Source: Ureibacillus chungkukjangi
Lineage (GTDB): Bacteria; Bacillota; Bacilli; Bacillales_A; Planococcaceae
Direction: 5' to 3'
DNA length: 64,000 nt
NCBI RefSeq assembly: GCF_003217295.1
Contig: NZ_QJTJ01000013.1
Span: 33,320-97,319 of the forward strand
Shown here piece by piece: positions 10,084 to 19,565 of this stretch. Position 1 is the stretch's first letter. Each line of letters opens with the position of its first letter. Under the pieces are notes generated by a model. It did no database searches, was not told the origin of the DNA, and saw only the letters and a program-made list of their open reading frames with translations. The translations under genes and the position numbers were made by a program.

Positions 10084-10719
10084 CTAAGACTCCTCCACAA
10101 TCGTTAATAGATCAGACATATGCTGCAACATATAATCTGGATCAAATTGCTTTAAATACTCTTCACCCTTGATAGACCATGCCACACCAGCCGATTTTAC
10201 ACCTGCATTTTTACCAGCTAAGATATCATGATAATTATCGCCAATCATTAAGACATCTTCTTTAGAAACGCCTAACTTCTCAATAGCTAATAGAACTGGC
10301 TCAGGATCTGGCTTTACATTTTTCACACTGTCTACACCAACCCAAAACTCAAATAAATGTTTTGCTCCCATTAGTTCTAACCCTTTTTCAATGGTATCTC
10401 GTCTTTTGGTTGAAACAATAGCTAAACGGATGCCTTTTTGCTTGAGCTTTTCTAATGTATCGACTACACCGTCGTATTCTGTCACTAAATTGTCGTGATT
10501 CGCGTAATTCCATTGTCGATATTTCTCAATCATTTCATCGATTTCATTCGGAGTTAATTGCTCAAACGTCTCTCTTAATGACGGACCGATGAAATTCATG
10601 CAATCTTTTGGCGAATATTGCCCAGGAAATCGTTCCTCTAATACATGCATAAAAGTTTGGATAATTAGATCATTTGTATTTAATAAAGTTCCATCAAAAT
10701 CAAATAGCAAAGCCTTCAT
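10084..10719 (-). CDS. ppaX: HAD-type pyrophosphatase PpaX
   Basis: HAD-superfamily phosphatase of 211 residues starting MKALLFDFDGTLLNTND, with motif I DFDGT, motif II STK, and motif III/IV KPDPEPVLLAIEKL and MIGDNYHDILAGKNAG. In B. subtilis PpaX removes the pyrophosphate that HPr kinase/phosphorylase makes when it dephosphorylates Ser-HPr by phosphorolysis. The operon with hprK and lgt supports that role here. The AAGGAG site is 13 bases before the chosen ATG, a little long; no better start is visible. Confidence 0.92.
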   Translation of the reverse strand: MKALLFDFDGTLLNTNDLIIQTFMHVLEERFPGQYSPKDCMNFIGPSLRETFEQLTPNEIDEMIEKYRQWNYANHDNLVTEYDGVVDTLEKLKQKGIRLAIVSTKRRDTIEKGLELMGAKHLFEFWVGVDSVKNVKPDPEPVLLAIEKLGVSKEDVLMIGDNYHDILAGKNAGVKSAGVAWSIKGEEYLKQFDPDYMLQHMSDLLTIVEES

Positions 10720-10766
10720 ATGAATGTTGCAACTCCTTATCTCTGGTGCGAGCTCCAATTAATTGC

Positions 10767-11657
10767 TTACTTTTTCTTCGCCTTGTTCTTAACGTTATTG
10801 TTCTTAGTATTAGTTTTCTTATTATTGTTCGGAGCCTTTTCTTCATCAAGATAACGAACAACAGGGCGTACCCTCATTCTTCTGTAAACAATGAAAATAA
10901 TACCCAAAACAATCGCTAAAATAGATACAACTTGTGCAGAACGCAATTCACCGATTAGGTACAAACTGTCTGTTCTCATACCCTCGATATAGAAACGTCC
11001 AATTGAATACCAAATCATGTAGCCAAAGAAAATTTCCCCGCGATGTAAGTTTACTTTGCGTAAAGTAAGTAGAATAATTAGTCCAATTACATTCCACATT
11101 GATTCGTATAAAAATGTCGGATGTACATATGTACCAAGGTCTTGAACATACATCTGTTCAATAATCCAATTTGGGATCATTAGGTTTTCTAAGAACTCAC
11201 GCGACACTGGTCCACCATAAGCCTCTTGGTTCATGAAGTTGCCCCAGCGACCAATAATTTGTCCTATTAATAGACTCGGTGCTACGATATCTGCAACCTT
11301 TAAAAAACTAATGCCTCTATTCTTACTGAAAATATAAGCAGTGATAACAGCACCAATTAAAGCGCCATGAATCGCGATACCGCCATTCCAGATTTGAATA
11401 ATCTTCTCTGGATTCGCTCCGTAATATTCCCACTTCATCGCAACATAGTAGATGCGGGCACTTATTATAGAGATTGGAATTGCCCAAATTAACATATCTG
11501 TTAGGAAATCCTCTGGCAAACCTCTTTTTACTGCCTCTTTTTGTGCTACGAAATATGCTAGTACAATACCTAAAGCAATTAAAATTCCGTACCATCTTAC
11601 TTCAATGGTACCTATTGAAAAAGCTACAGGGTTTATCGCAAGTAATACTTGTTCCAT
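10767..11657 (-). CDS. lgt: Phosphatidylglycerol-prolipoprotein diacylglyceryl transferase
   Basis: Integral membrane enzyme that attaches diacylglycerol to the lipobox cysteine of prolipoproteins. Seven hydrophobic segments are visible in 296 residues. The family signature GRWGNFMNQEAYGG lies near residue 136, with the conserved IHGALIGA segment before it and the C-terminal region carrying RFYIEGMRTDSL. The last 25 residues form a Lys/Asn-rich tail. At least six candidate lipoproteins in this window would be its substrates. It lies between hprK and ppaX with gaps of 44 and 47 bases. Confidence 0.97.
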   Translation of the reverse strand: MEQVLLAINPVAFSIGTIEVRWYGILIALGIVLAYFVAQKEAVKRGLPEDFLTDMLIWAIPISIISARIYYVAMKWEYYGANPEKIIQIWNGGIAIHGALIGAVITAYIFSKNRGISFLKVADIVAPSLLIGQIIGRWGNFMNQEAYGGPVSREFLENLMIPNWIIEQMYVQDLGTYVHPTFLYESMWNVIGLIILLTLRKVNLHRGEIFFGYMIWYSIGRFYIEGMRTDSLYLIGELRSAQVVSILAIVLGIIFIVYRRMRVRPVVRYLDEEKAPNNNKKTNTKNNNVKNKAKKK

Positions 11658-11701
11658 TCAAAATACCCCTTTCATTTTAAAGCAATTTTCTAGTGAACCC
11701 C

Positions 11702-12643
11702 TTAGTAATCGTCCATCTCATCTTGGATGGCAATTACTTCGTCTAATCTTCTAGAAAATTCTTGCGCTGCGTTTACACCCATTTTTTTCAAACGGTAATT
11801 CATTGCAGCAACCTCTATAATTACAGATACGTTACGCCCTGGCTGAACAGGAATCGTTAATTTAGTGATATCTGTATCAATAATTTTCATTTTCTCTTCA
11901 TCTAGACCCAATCGATCATATGTTTTTTCTGGATCCCAGTTTTCCAGCTCAATAATCAATGTAATTCGCTTTGTTGGACGAATGGCACTGGCTCCAAATA
12001 ACGTCATAATATCAATGATACCGATTCCACGAATTTCTAGTAAATGCTCTAATAGAGGTGGTGGACTTCCGATAATTAGATTCTCTGCTTCTTGGCGAAT
12101 TTCTACACAGTCATCAGCTACTAGTCGATGGCCTTTTTTAATAAGCTCCAGTGCAGTTTCACTTTTCCCCACGCCACTTTTCCCGATAATTAATACGCCA
12201 ATTCCATAAACATCGACAAGAACACCATGTACTGCAGCAGTAGGTGCTAATTTACTTTCCAGGTAATTTGTTAGTCTACTTGAGAAGCTTGATGTTTTCA
12301 TAGTTGTACTTAATACCGGAACATCATTTTCATCAGAAGCAGTAATTAACTCCTGCGGTATCTCTAAGCCTCTTGAAACAATGATTGCTGGCGTTTCGTG
12401 AGAACAAAGCTTTAGCATACGTTCCTTTTTCAATTCAGTTGGGAGCATTTCAAAAAATGATAATTCAGTTTTTCCGATTAATTGAACACGATTTGCAGGA
12501 TAGTGCGTGAAATAGCCCGCCATTTCAAGTCCAGGTCTTGAAATATCGCTTGTCGTAATAGAACGGCCAATTCCTTCATGCCCACTTACTAACGTTAAAT
12601 TAAATTTTTCTGTGACTTCTTTTGTCGAGACTTGAATGGTCAT
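11702..12643 (-). CDS. hprK: HPr kinase/phosphorylase
   Basis: Bifunctional sensor enzyme of carbon catabolite repression: it phosphorylates HPr on Ser46 with ATP or PPi and reverses this by phosphorolysis. The Walker A GKSGVGKS is at residues 154-161, preceded by the conserved H139; the HprK signature [16 protein letters not shown] is near residue 205. At 313 residues it is full length. First gene of an operon with lgt, ppaX and yvoF. The ribosome site (AGGGGG) is very close to the ATG. Confidence 0.97.
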   Translation of the reverse strand: MTIQVSTKEVTEKFNLTLVSGHEGIGRSITTSDISRPGLEMAGYFTHYPANRVQLIGKTELSFFEMLPTELKKERMLKLCSHETPAIIVSRGLEIPQELITASDENDVPVLSTTMKTSSFSSRLTNYLESKLAPTAAVHGVLVDVYGIGVLIIGKSGVGKSETALELIKKGHRLVADDCVEIRQEAENLIIGSPPPLLEHLLEIRGIGIIDIMTLFGASAIRPTKRITLIIELENWDPEKTYDRLGLDEEKMKIIDTDITKLTIPVQPGRNVSVIIEVAAMNYRLKKMGVNAAQEFSRRLDEVIAIQDEMDDY

Positions 12644-12771
12644 TACCCCCTACCAATTTCTATTCATACTATTGACATATAGTACCTATTTTAGCATGTA
12701 ACAGATGGATTGTATTTAAATTAATCCTTTTCCATTCCATAAGAAATCCATAATTACCCTCGTATCCACAC

Positions 12772-12815
12772 AAAAAAGCCTATATGCTGATAGAAATTCC
12801 TTCAACATACAGGCT
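12772..12815 (-). terminator. Terminator after the leucine-degradation operon
   Basis: Imperfect inverted repeat from AGCCTATATGCTGA (12777 onward) to TTCAACATACAGGCT (ending 12815), followed on the minus strand by TTTTTTGTG. It lies 50 bases after the stop of the carboxyltransferase gene. Confidence 0.75.
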
Positions 12816-12864
12816 ATAATTCTTAACATCTAACCAATCAGGCTACGTCAAATCCTCCAAAACG

Positions 12865-14403
12865 TTAAACTGGACTGACACCATGCTTGCGTTCTGTAAA
12901 TGCTAGCTTCTTAGACTTGTAAGCGTCTAATCGTAGCTCCAACGTCTTGCGTAAGTCATTGGGTTGAATTACATCATCGATAATTAGTTCAGAGGCGAGT
13001 CGATATACATCAATTTCTTTTCTGTACTCATCCCGCTGCTTTTCAATAAATGCTGCCTGCTCCTCTTTTGGCAGGGCCGCAATCTTGTTGGCATAAACCG
13101 CATTAACTGCTGCCTCTGGTCCCATTACTGCAATTTGAGCACCTGTTAATGCGATACATACGTCCGGTTCAAATGCCGGTCCAGCCATTGCGTAAAGACC
13201 TGCTCCATATGCCTTGCGAACAATAACTGTAATTTTCGGTACTGTCGCTTCGCTCATGGCAAAGATCATTTTTGCCCCGTGGCGGATAATGCCCATTTTC
13301 TCTACCTGTGTACCAATCATAAAGCCTGGTACATCTGCAAGGAAAATCAGCGGTATATGGAAGGCATCACACAGACTTATAAATTTCGCAGCCTTATCTG
13401 CTGAATCATGGAACAATACCCCACCTTTAACTCGTGGCTGATTTGCAATGATGCCGACAGACTGACCGTTGATTCGTGCAAAACCAGTGATAATCTCAGC
13501 AGCAAACAGTTTTTTCACTTCACAAAATGAATCTTCATCAATAATCCGGTCGATTAAATCATACATATTGAAGGAGGCATTTTGGTTTTTAGGGATGATT
13601 TCGTCAATCGACTTTTCAAAACTTGAAGGAAGCTTTGGTTCTTCCACATTCGGCTTATTTTTGAAATTATCCGGAAAATAGCTGATATATCTTCTTGCAT
13701 AACTAATGGCTTCTTCCTCGCTTTTTGCTAGAACATCGCCACAGCCGGAAATAGAACAGTGCATCTTTGCCCCGCCCATCGTTTCAAGATCTACTTTTTC
13801 ACCGATAACCATCTCGGCCATTCGAGGCGATCCTAAATACATTGATGCATTTCCTTCTACCATGACCACGACATCACAGAAGGCAGGAATATATGCTCCT
13901 CCCGCTGCAGATGGACCAAATAACAAACAAATTTGCGGAATGCGACCGGACAATTTCACCTGGTTATAAAAGATTCGGCCTGCACCTCTGCGACCAGGGA
14001 ACATCTCTAGCTGATCCGTAATACGGGCACCAGCCGAGTCGACCAGATAAAATAGGGGAACGCCTAGTTTTTCAGCTGTTTCTTGAATGCGTATAATTTT
14101 TTCAACTGTTCGTTTTCCCCATGATCCTGCCTTGACTGTTGAATCATTTGCCATTACACACACAGTACGTCCGTGAATTTTTCCAATACCCGTGACGACG
14201 CCATCCGCAGGTAAATCGCCTGCAAGTACATTGGCAAACGTTCCATCCTCTGCTTGAAGCCCTTCATCAAATAATAGCTCTAAACGCTCTCGAACAAATA
14301 ACTTTCCCTGTTCATTATTCTTTTCGTGATATTTTTCATGACCACCCTTTAACACTGTATCCAGCATTTCTTGATGCTTGCTTTCAGCTGTATATTCTGC
14401 CAT
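12865..14403 (-). CDS. yngE: Acyl-CoA carboxylase, carboxyltransferase subunit (methylcrotonyl-CoA carboxylase beta, YngE-like)
   Basis: Transfers the carboxyl group from carboxybiotin to an acyl-CoA. The 512-residue protein shows the two crotonase-like halves: an N-terminal one with the oxyanion GPSAAGGAYIPAFCD and a C-terminal one with FLADVPGFMIGTQVEKMGIIRHGAK and KAYGAGLYAMAGPAFEPD. From the operon (HMG-CoA lyase, enoyl-CoA hydratase) the likely substrate is 3-methylcrotonyl-CoA; propionyl-CoA cannot be excluded from sequence. The ATG of MAEYTAESKHQ is preferred, with AGGGGG nine bases upstream. It is the last gene of the operon. Confidence 0.93.
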   Translation of the reverse strand: MAEYTAESKHQEMLDTVLKGGHEKYHEKNNEQGKLFVRERLELLFDEGLQAEDGTFANVLAGDLPADGVVTGIGKIHGRTVCVMANDSTVKAGSWGKRTVEKIIRIQETAEKLGVPLFYLVDSAGARITDQLEMFPGRRGAGRIFYNQVKLSGRIPQICLLFGPSAAGGAYIPAFCDVVVMVEGNASMYLGSPRMAEMVIGEKVDLETMGGAKMHCSISGCGDVLAKSEEEAISYARRYISYFPDNFKNKPNVEEPKLPSSFEKSIDEIIPKNQNASFNMYDLIDRIIDEDSFCEVKKLFAAEIITGFARINGQSVGIIANQPRVKGGVLFHDSADKAAKFISLCDAFHIPLIFLADVPGFMIGTQVEKMGIIRHGAKMIFAMSEATVPKITVIVRKAYGAGLYAMAGPAFEPDVCIALTGAQIAVMGPEAAVNAVYANKIAALPKEEQAAFIEKQRDEYRKEIDVYRLASELIIDDVIQPNDLRKTLELRLDAYKSKKLAFTERKHGVSPV

Positions 14404-14419
14404 TTCTCCCATCCCCCTT

Positions 14420-15199
14420 TTATTTGCCACGATAGACTGGCGAACGTTTTTCTTGAAAAGCTTTCAACCCTTCCAGCCGGTCTTCAGTATGAAGTAATCG
14501 ACTATAAGCTAATGATTCGATCTGCAGTCCAGTAGAAATATCCGTCTGCATTCCTTGATTAATTGCTGTCTTAGCTTGAACGAGTGAAAGAGGCGCATTT
14601 TTACCTATCTCAAGTGCCAGTTCCTTTGCCTGTTTAAGCAAGTCCTGTGGCTCCACAATGTATTCAATGATTCCGTATCGATAAGCTTCCTCTGCTGACA
14701 GGCGGCGAGCTGTATAAATTAACTCCTTTGCCTTACCGATACCAATAAGACGAGGAAGACGCTGTGTCCCTCCTGCACCTGGAATGATACCTAGAGCTGT
14801 TTCGGTCAATCCGAGTTTTGCCGTACTGCTAGCCATACGAATATCACATGCAAGTGCAAGCTCTAGACCACCGCCAAATGCTACACCGTTGATTGCCGCA
14901 ATAACCGGCTGGGCAATCGCTTCGAAGTGGTTCACCGTCCTGCCAATAAGTGCGATGGTTTTACGAGTCTCTTCTTCATTCATCCCTTTACGTTCCTTTA
15001 GGTCTGCTCCTGCACAAAAGGCCTTATCTCCGTCGCCAGTGACGATAACAGCACGTATGGAACGATCATAATGGATCGCTTCAAGTGTCTCATTGATTTC
15101 ATGTAACAGTTGGATGGACAAGCTATTTGCTGCCTCAGCCCGGGTAAACATGATAAGTGCTACACCATCTTGCACTTCGACTTTTACGAATTTTGTCAT
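14420..15199 (-). CDS. yngF: Enoyl-CoA hydratase (methylglutaconyl-CoA hydratase, YngF-like)
   Basis: Crotonase-family protein of 259 residues. The first oxyanion segment is AFCAGADLKERKGM, the second GVAFGGGLELALACDIR, and the catalytic region is LGIIPGAGGTQRLPRLIG. In the operon context it should hydrate 3-methylglutaconyl-CoA to HMG-CoA between the carboxylase and HMG-CoA lyase. Its ATG overlaps the yngG stop as ATGA. Substrate choice is inferred from neighbours. Confidence 0.93.
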   Translation of the reverse strand: MTKFVKVEVQDGVALIMFTRAEAANSLSIQLLHEINETLEAIHYDRSIRAVIVTGDGDKAFCAGADLKERKGMNEEETRKTIALIGRTVNHFEAIAQPVIAAINGVAFGGGLELALACDIRMASSTAKLGLTETALGIIPGAGGTQRLPRLIGIGKAKELIYTARRLSAEEAYRYGIIEYIVEPQDLLKQAKELALEIGKNAPLSLVQAKTAINQGMQTDISTGLQIESLAYSRLLHTEDRLEGLKAFQEKRSPVYRGK

Positions 15200-16104
15200 G
15201 ATTCTTCCTCCCCTCGTGCAATAGCCGCCAGCTTGGATGATAGGTTTTTGCCGATAATTCTTTCTATTGAAAGAGCTGTTTGCTGGATTTTTTTAAGGTT
15301 TACCCCTGTTTCAATACCCATCTCATGCAATAAATATAATAGATCCTCTGTTGCCACATTACCCGATGCCCCCTTTGCATACGGGCAGCCGCCAAGTCCA
15401 CCAAAGGCACTATCAAATTTTGTAATGCCATTTGCCAGACTTGTCATAACATTTGCTAATGCCGTGCCACGTGTATCGTGGAAATGCATCGCCAGCTGCT
15501 CTGCCTTAAAATGATGCAACATTTCCTGTAGCAGAGCATCCACCTGGGTTGGGACACCCACGCCGATGGTATCTCCAAGCGATATTTCAGTGATGCCCAT
15601 ATCAAATAACCTTTCTGCCACGTATACTACTTGCTCAGGTTTTGTATAGCCGTCGTAAGGACAGGAAATGACGGTAGAGATATATCCTCGAACCCTCTTA
15701 CCTGCTGCCAGAGCGCCATCAACGACTTCCTTTAAAACAGGAAACGTTTCGTCAATAGATTTGTTGATATTCGATTTGTTATGACCTTCACTCGCCGACA
15801 TGAAGACGCTCACTTCATCTACATGAGCATCAAGCGCCCGTTCAAGTCCCTTGCTGTTAGGCACCAGTGCAGCGTAAGTAATATCTGTGTTTCTCTTAAT
15901 CTCCTTGAGAACCTCTGCTGCGTCTGCCAGCTGCGGAATCCATTTCGGATGCACGAAGCTCGTCACTTCAATATAATTTAGTCCCGTGTCACTTAACTGA
16001 TTAATAAGCTTGATTTTCGCATCAGTAGGAATAAACATTATTTCATTTTGCAATCCATCGCGTGGTCCTACTTCTTTGATTTGTACTCGCTTCGGTAGCT
16101 GCAT
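15196..16104 (-). CDS. yngG: Hydroxymethylglutaryl-CoA lyase
   Basis: TIM-barrel lyase splitting HMG-CoA into acetyl-CoA and acetoacetate. It shows the DRE-TIM start VGPRDGLQNE, the metal-binding segment MHFHDTRGTALAN, and the C-terminal signature GGLGGCPYAKGASGNVATED whose cysteine is catalytic. Length 302 is typical. The acetoacetate produced is the substrate of the CoA-transferase pair at 21.6-23 kb, so the two loci form one pathway. Confidence 0.95.
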   Translation of the reverse strand: MQLPKRVQIKEVGPRDGLQNEIMFIPTDAKIKLINQLSDTGLNYIEVTSFVHPKWIPQLADAAEVLKEIKRNTDITYAALVPNSKGLERALDAHVDEVSVFMSASEGHNKSNINKSIDETFPVLKEVVDGALAAGKRVRGYISTVISCPYDGYTKPEQVVYVAERLFDMGITEISLGDTIGVGVPTQVDALLQEMLHHFKAEQLAMHFHDTRGTALANVMTSLANGITKFDSAFGGLGGCPYAKGASGNVATEDLLYLLHEMGIETGVNLKKIQQTALSIERIIGKNLSSKLAAIARGEEES

Positions 16105-16117
16105 GGGTTATACTCCC

Positions 16118-16330
16118 TTATTCAATTTCAAGAAGATCGTCGTCTACATTGATAAAATCGCCTTCCGCAACAATAATCCTTTTTACTATTCCTGCTTCTT
16201 CTGTAACAATTGGAATCTCCATTTTCATGGATTCTAAAATAACAACCTCCTGATCAGCTGCTACTTGTTCACCTTCTGTTACTAAAATTTTCCATACTGT
16301 TCCTGCCATACTCGCTTTTACTATTGTCAT
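16118..16330 (-). CDS. yngHB: Biotin carboxyl carrier protein (biotin/lipoyl attachment domain)
   Basis: A stand-alone biotinyl domain of only 70 residues, with the biotinylation motif ESMKMEIP; the Lys of the MKM triplet at about residue 36 carries biotin. The second half repeats the beta-hammerhead pattern (GIVKRIIVAEGDFINVDDDLLEIE). It shuttles carboxybiotin between the biotin carboxylase and the carboxyltransferase subunits. In many organisms this domain is fused to the carboxylase; here, as in B. subtilis yng, it is separate. Confidence 0.95.
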   Translation of the reverse strand: MTIVKASMAGTVWKILVTEGEQVAADQEVVILESMKMEIPIVTEEAGIVKRIIVAEGDFINVDDDLLEIE

Positions 16331-16423
16331 ATACTATCCCTCCGCGTAAAATAGAATGGGACAGAAGGGGCTCGTAGTAGATGTTGACTCGCCAAAGTTC
16401 AATCTTCCGCGCCTCTTCTCGTC

Positions 16424-17785
16424 TTATTTACCGACTGATGTTGCGTTTGGTAAATAGTATTCCTCTACAAATTTCGTTGTTGTGATGCCTTTTAAAAATT
16501 GCTCATGTGTCACCGTTTCTAATAGCATCGGAATATTTGTTTTAATACCCTCGATTACATAGTTACTTAAAGCATCCGCCAACCGTACACATGCTTCATT
16601 CCTTGTCGCTCCATATACCACGAGCTTTCCAATCATTGGGTCGTAGAAAGGTGTAACATCGCTCCCTGTTTCTACTGCTACCTCGTGTCGGATTCCTTCT
16701 CCCTCTGGTAATACAAGTTTCGTAATTTTTCCTGGTGAAGGGAAGAAAGTAACTGGGTGTTCTGCATAAATGCGCACCTCAATTGCATGCCCTTTTTTCT
16801 GGATGTCTTCTCTTTTGAAGGCAAGTTTCTCACCATTTGCCACCTTTAGCTGCTGCTCAACGAGATCAAGTCCCGTAATCTCTTCAGTTACCGGATGCTC
16901 CACCTGAAGTCTTGTGTTCATCTCAAGGAAGTAGAAGTTTTGGTTACGGTCTACCAAGAACTCTATCGTTCCCGCATTTGTATATCCAATATGCTTAGCA
17001 GCATCCACTGCCGCATCCAGCATTTTTTTACGCGTTTCTTCTGATATGAATGGAGAAGGTGCTTCCTCCACGACTTTCTGATTGCGTCGCTGGATAGAGC
17101 ATTCGCGCTCATATACCGGTACCACGTTTCCATGTTCATCAGCCAGCACCTGCACTTCTACATGATGAGGCTCGGCAATGAATTTTTCGATAAACATTGT
17201 GCCATCTCCGAAGAAGCTCTGTGCACGTTTTTGATTGCCCTCAAACGCCTTACGCAGCTCCTCTTCATTGTTAACTAGCTGCATACCAATTCCACCACCG
17301 CCTGCAGAAGCCTTTAGCATCACTGGAAAACCAATCTCTTCTGCAATTTTTGCAGCTTCGTCCGTGTCCTCAATTGGTTCATTTACTCCTTGCACAATTG
17401 GCACTCCTGCCTGCTGCATTGTTTTGCGAGCCTCAAGCTTACTGCCCATTGCTTGAATGACCTGTGATTTTGGGCCAATGAATGTTATTCCTACTTCCTC
17501 CACCCGTTTTGCAAAGGCTGCATTTTCTGATAACAATCCATAGCCTGGATGTACAGCATCGGCACCGGTTTGTTTTGCTACATCCAAAATGGCGTCTATA
17601 TTCAAATAACTTTGCGCTACTGGCGGTTTACCGATACAGAAGCTTTCCGTTGCCTCTTTAACATGAAGACTGTTAGCATCAGCCTCTGAATAGATGGCTA
17701 CCGTTTCGATGCCTAATCTATTACAAGTACGAATAATGCGTCGTGCGATTTCTCCTCGATTCGCTATGAGAACCTTTTTGAACAT
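16424..17785 (-). CDS. yngH: Biotin carboxylase subunit of acyl-CoA carboxylase (YngH-like)
   Basis: ATP-grasp enzyme of 453 residues that carboxylates the biotin of the carrier domain with bicarbonate and ATP. Visible motifs: N-terminal KVLIANRGEIARRIIRTC, the glycine-rich ATP loop KASAGGGGIGMQ, the ECSIQRRNQKVVEEAPSP strand, and the catalytic EMNTRLQVEHPVTE. Length equals that of AccC. Being in the leucine operon rather than with accB, it is probably dedicated to methylcrotonyl-CoA carboxylase. The 93-base gap to the carrier gene holds no gene. Confidence 0.94.
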   Translation of the reverse strand: MFKKVLIANRGEIARRIIRTCNRLGIETVAIYSEADANSLHVKEATESFCIGKPPVAQSYLNIDAILDVAKQTGADAVHPGYGLLSENAAFAKRVEEVGITFIGPKSQVIQAMGSKLEARKTMQQAGVPIVQGVNEPIEDTDEAAKIAEEIGFPVMLKASAGGGGIGMQLVNNEEELRKAFEGNQKRAQSFFGDGTMFIEKFIAEPHHVEVQVLADEHGNVVPVYERECSIQRRNQKVVEEAPSPFISEETRKKMLDAAVDAAKHIGYTNAGTIEFLVDRNQNFYFLEMNTRLQVEHPVTEEITGLDLVEQQLKVANGEKLAFKREDIQKKGHAIEVRIYAEHPVTFFPSPGKITKLVLPEGEGIRHEVAVETGSDVTPFYDPMIGKLVVYGATRNEACVRLADALSNYVIEGIKTNIPMLLETVTHEQFLKGITTTKFVEEYYLPNATSVGK

Positions 17786-17797
17786 ATTCTAACCTCC

Positions 17798-19441
17798 TTA
17801 CTTCAGTGTTTTGACGAAACCTGAAAACTGTTCACGAAGTTTGAACTTCTGTATTTTTCCAGACGCCGTCATAGGATAGCTGTCAATGAAAATGATATGT
17901 CGTGGAATTTTATGCCTCGATATTTTCCCAGTGCAAAATTCCTTAATCTCCTCTTCCGTTGCTATCTGCCCTTCTTTTAAGATAATCCATGCTGCTGCTT
18001 CCTCGCCGTATTTCTCATCCGGTACACCGGTTACCTGAACATCCAGCACTTTTGGGTGTTGATAAAGGAATTCTTCTATTTCACGTGGATAAACATTTTC
18101 TCCGCCGCGAATAATCATCTCCTTCAAACGTCCTGTAACACGAACGTACCCATTTTCATCCATCGTGCCAAGATCGCCAGTATGGAGCCAACTATCTGAG
18201 TCAATTGCTTCTTGAGTCGCCTCTGGATTATTGTAATACCCCTTCATAACCACATAGCCTCGTGCGCAAATTTCTCCTTGCTCACCTCTAGGAACCTCTT
18301 CGTTTGTACCAGGCTTCACAATTTTCACTTCCACATTCGGCAAAGCGCGTCCAACTGTTTCTACTTTAAGATCCAATGGGTCATCAGTACGTGTCTGTGT
18401 AAGCACGGGTGACGTCTCAGTTTGACCATAGCAAATTGTCACATCTACCATTCCAAGTGTATTAATAACGTCCCTCATCACTTCGATTGGACAATTGGAA
18501 CCAGCCATTACGCCAGTTCGTAACGTTGATAAGTCAAACTCCTTGATATTAGGCAAATTCAGCTCACTGATAAACATTGTCGGCACCCCATGAAGTGCAG
18601 TACATTTTTCTTTTTCAACTGTTCGAAGTACTTCCTCTGGATGGAATTCCTGCACAGGTACCATTGTGCCTCCCACTGAAACGATAGCCAATGTACCAAT
18701 AACACACCCGAAGCAATGGAAAAACGGTACTGGGATACATAGACGGTCTTCGTGCGTCAGCTTCATACATTCTGCAATATTAATCGCATTATTGATCAGA
18801 TTGGAAGACGTGAGCATAACACCTTTCGGGAAACCAGTGGTCCCTGATGTATATTGAATATTAATGACATCATCAAATCTTATGGAATTTTTGCGCTGCT
18901 CTAGCTGTTCATCTGACACTTCAATACCTTTTGCTAAAAATTCCTCGTAGTTGAACGTCCCTGGATATTTCTTGTCGCTAATAACAACAACGTTTTTCAA
19001 AAGTGGCAGGCGGGCACTTTGCAACTGACCTGGCTTAGAGTCGTTCAATTCTGGACAAATTTCATATAATGTATCAATAAATGAATGGTCACGATATTGG
19101 TCTATTAATATAATGGCTCTTGTATCAGATTGCTTGAGTAAAAATTCTAGTTCACTTGTACGGTAATTAGTATTCACCGTTACAAGTGGTGCTCCCATCT
19201 TGCCAGACCCAAACTGCAGTACCGGCCATTCAGGTACGTTCGTCGTCCATACCGAGAAATGATGCCCTTTTTCAAGTCCGATTGCCATCAACGCTTTCGC
19301 AACTAAATCACTTTGTTTATTCAACTGGGCATATGACATACGGAAATTCCGGTCTGCATAAACTAATGCCTCTCTATCTGGATATTGTGCAGACTTTTCT
19401 TCTAGTAGCTCGCCAAGCGTTTGATAAACCAACTCTGCCAT
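17798..19441 (-). CDS. yngI: AMP-forming acyl-CoA synthetase (YngI-like)
   Basis: ANL-superfamily ligase of 547 residues. The P-loop-like A3 motif is YTSGTTGFPKGVMLT, followed by YGQTETSPV, the hinge-region WLHTGDLGTMDENGYV and RGGENVYPREIEEFL, and the catalytic Lys in MTASGKIQKFKLRE. It activates a carboxylic acid, probably a short or branched chain acid such as isovalerate or methylcrotonate given the operon. ATG of MAELVYQTL has AGGGAGG seven bases upstream. A 125-base gap separates it from the dehydrogenase gene upstream. Confidence 0.92.
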   Translation of the reverse strand: MAELVYQTLGELLEEKSAQYPDREALVYADRNFRMSYAQLNKQSDLVAKALMAIGLEKGHHFSVWTTNVPEWPVLQFGSGKMGAPLVTVNTNYRTSELEFLLKQSDTRAIILIDQYRDHSFIDTLYEICPELNDSKPGQLQSARLPLLKNVVVISDKKYPGTFNYEEFLAKGIEVSDEQLEQRKNSIRFDDVINIQYTSGTTGFPKGVMLTSSNLINNAINIAECMKLTHEDRLCIPVPFFHCFGCVIGTLAIVSVGGTMVPVQEFHPEEVLRTVEKEKCTALHGVPTMFISELNLPNIKEFDLSTLRTGVMAGSNCPIEVMRDVINTLGMVDVTICYGQTETSPVLTQTRTDDPLDLKVETVGRALPNVEVKIVKPGTNEEVPRGEQGEICARGYVVMKGYYNNPEATQEAIDSDSWLHTGDLGTMDENGYVRVTGRLKEMIIRGGENVYPREIEEFLYQHPKVLDVQVTGVPDEKYGEEAAAWIILKEGQIATEEEIKEFCTGKISRHKIPRHIIFIDSYPMTASGKIQKFKLREQFSGFVKTLK

Positions 19442-19565
19442 ACGCATTCCTCCCTATATCATTTATTTGTTTAGAAAGATTGACTGATTGCCAAGCATTT
19501 TTGTGGGCAGACTTAGTTGCACTTATGTGATATGAAAGTTTTATACTTTCTTATTTACCAAAGAA

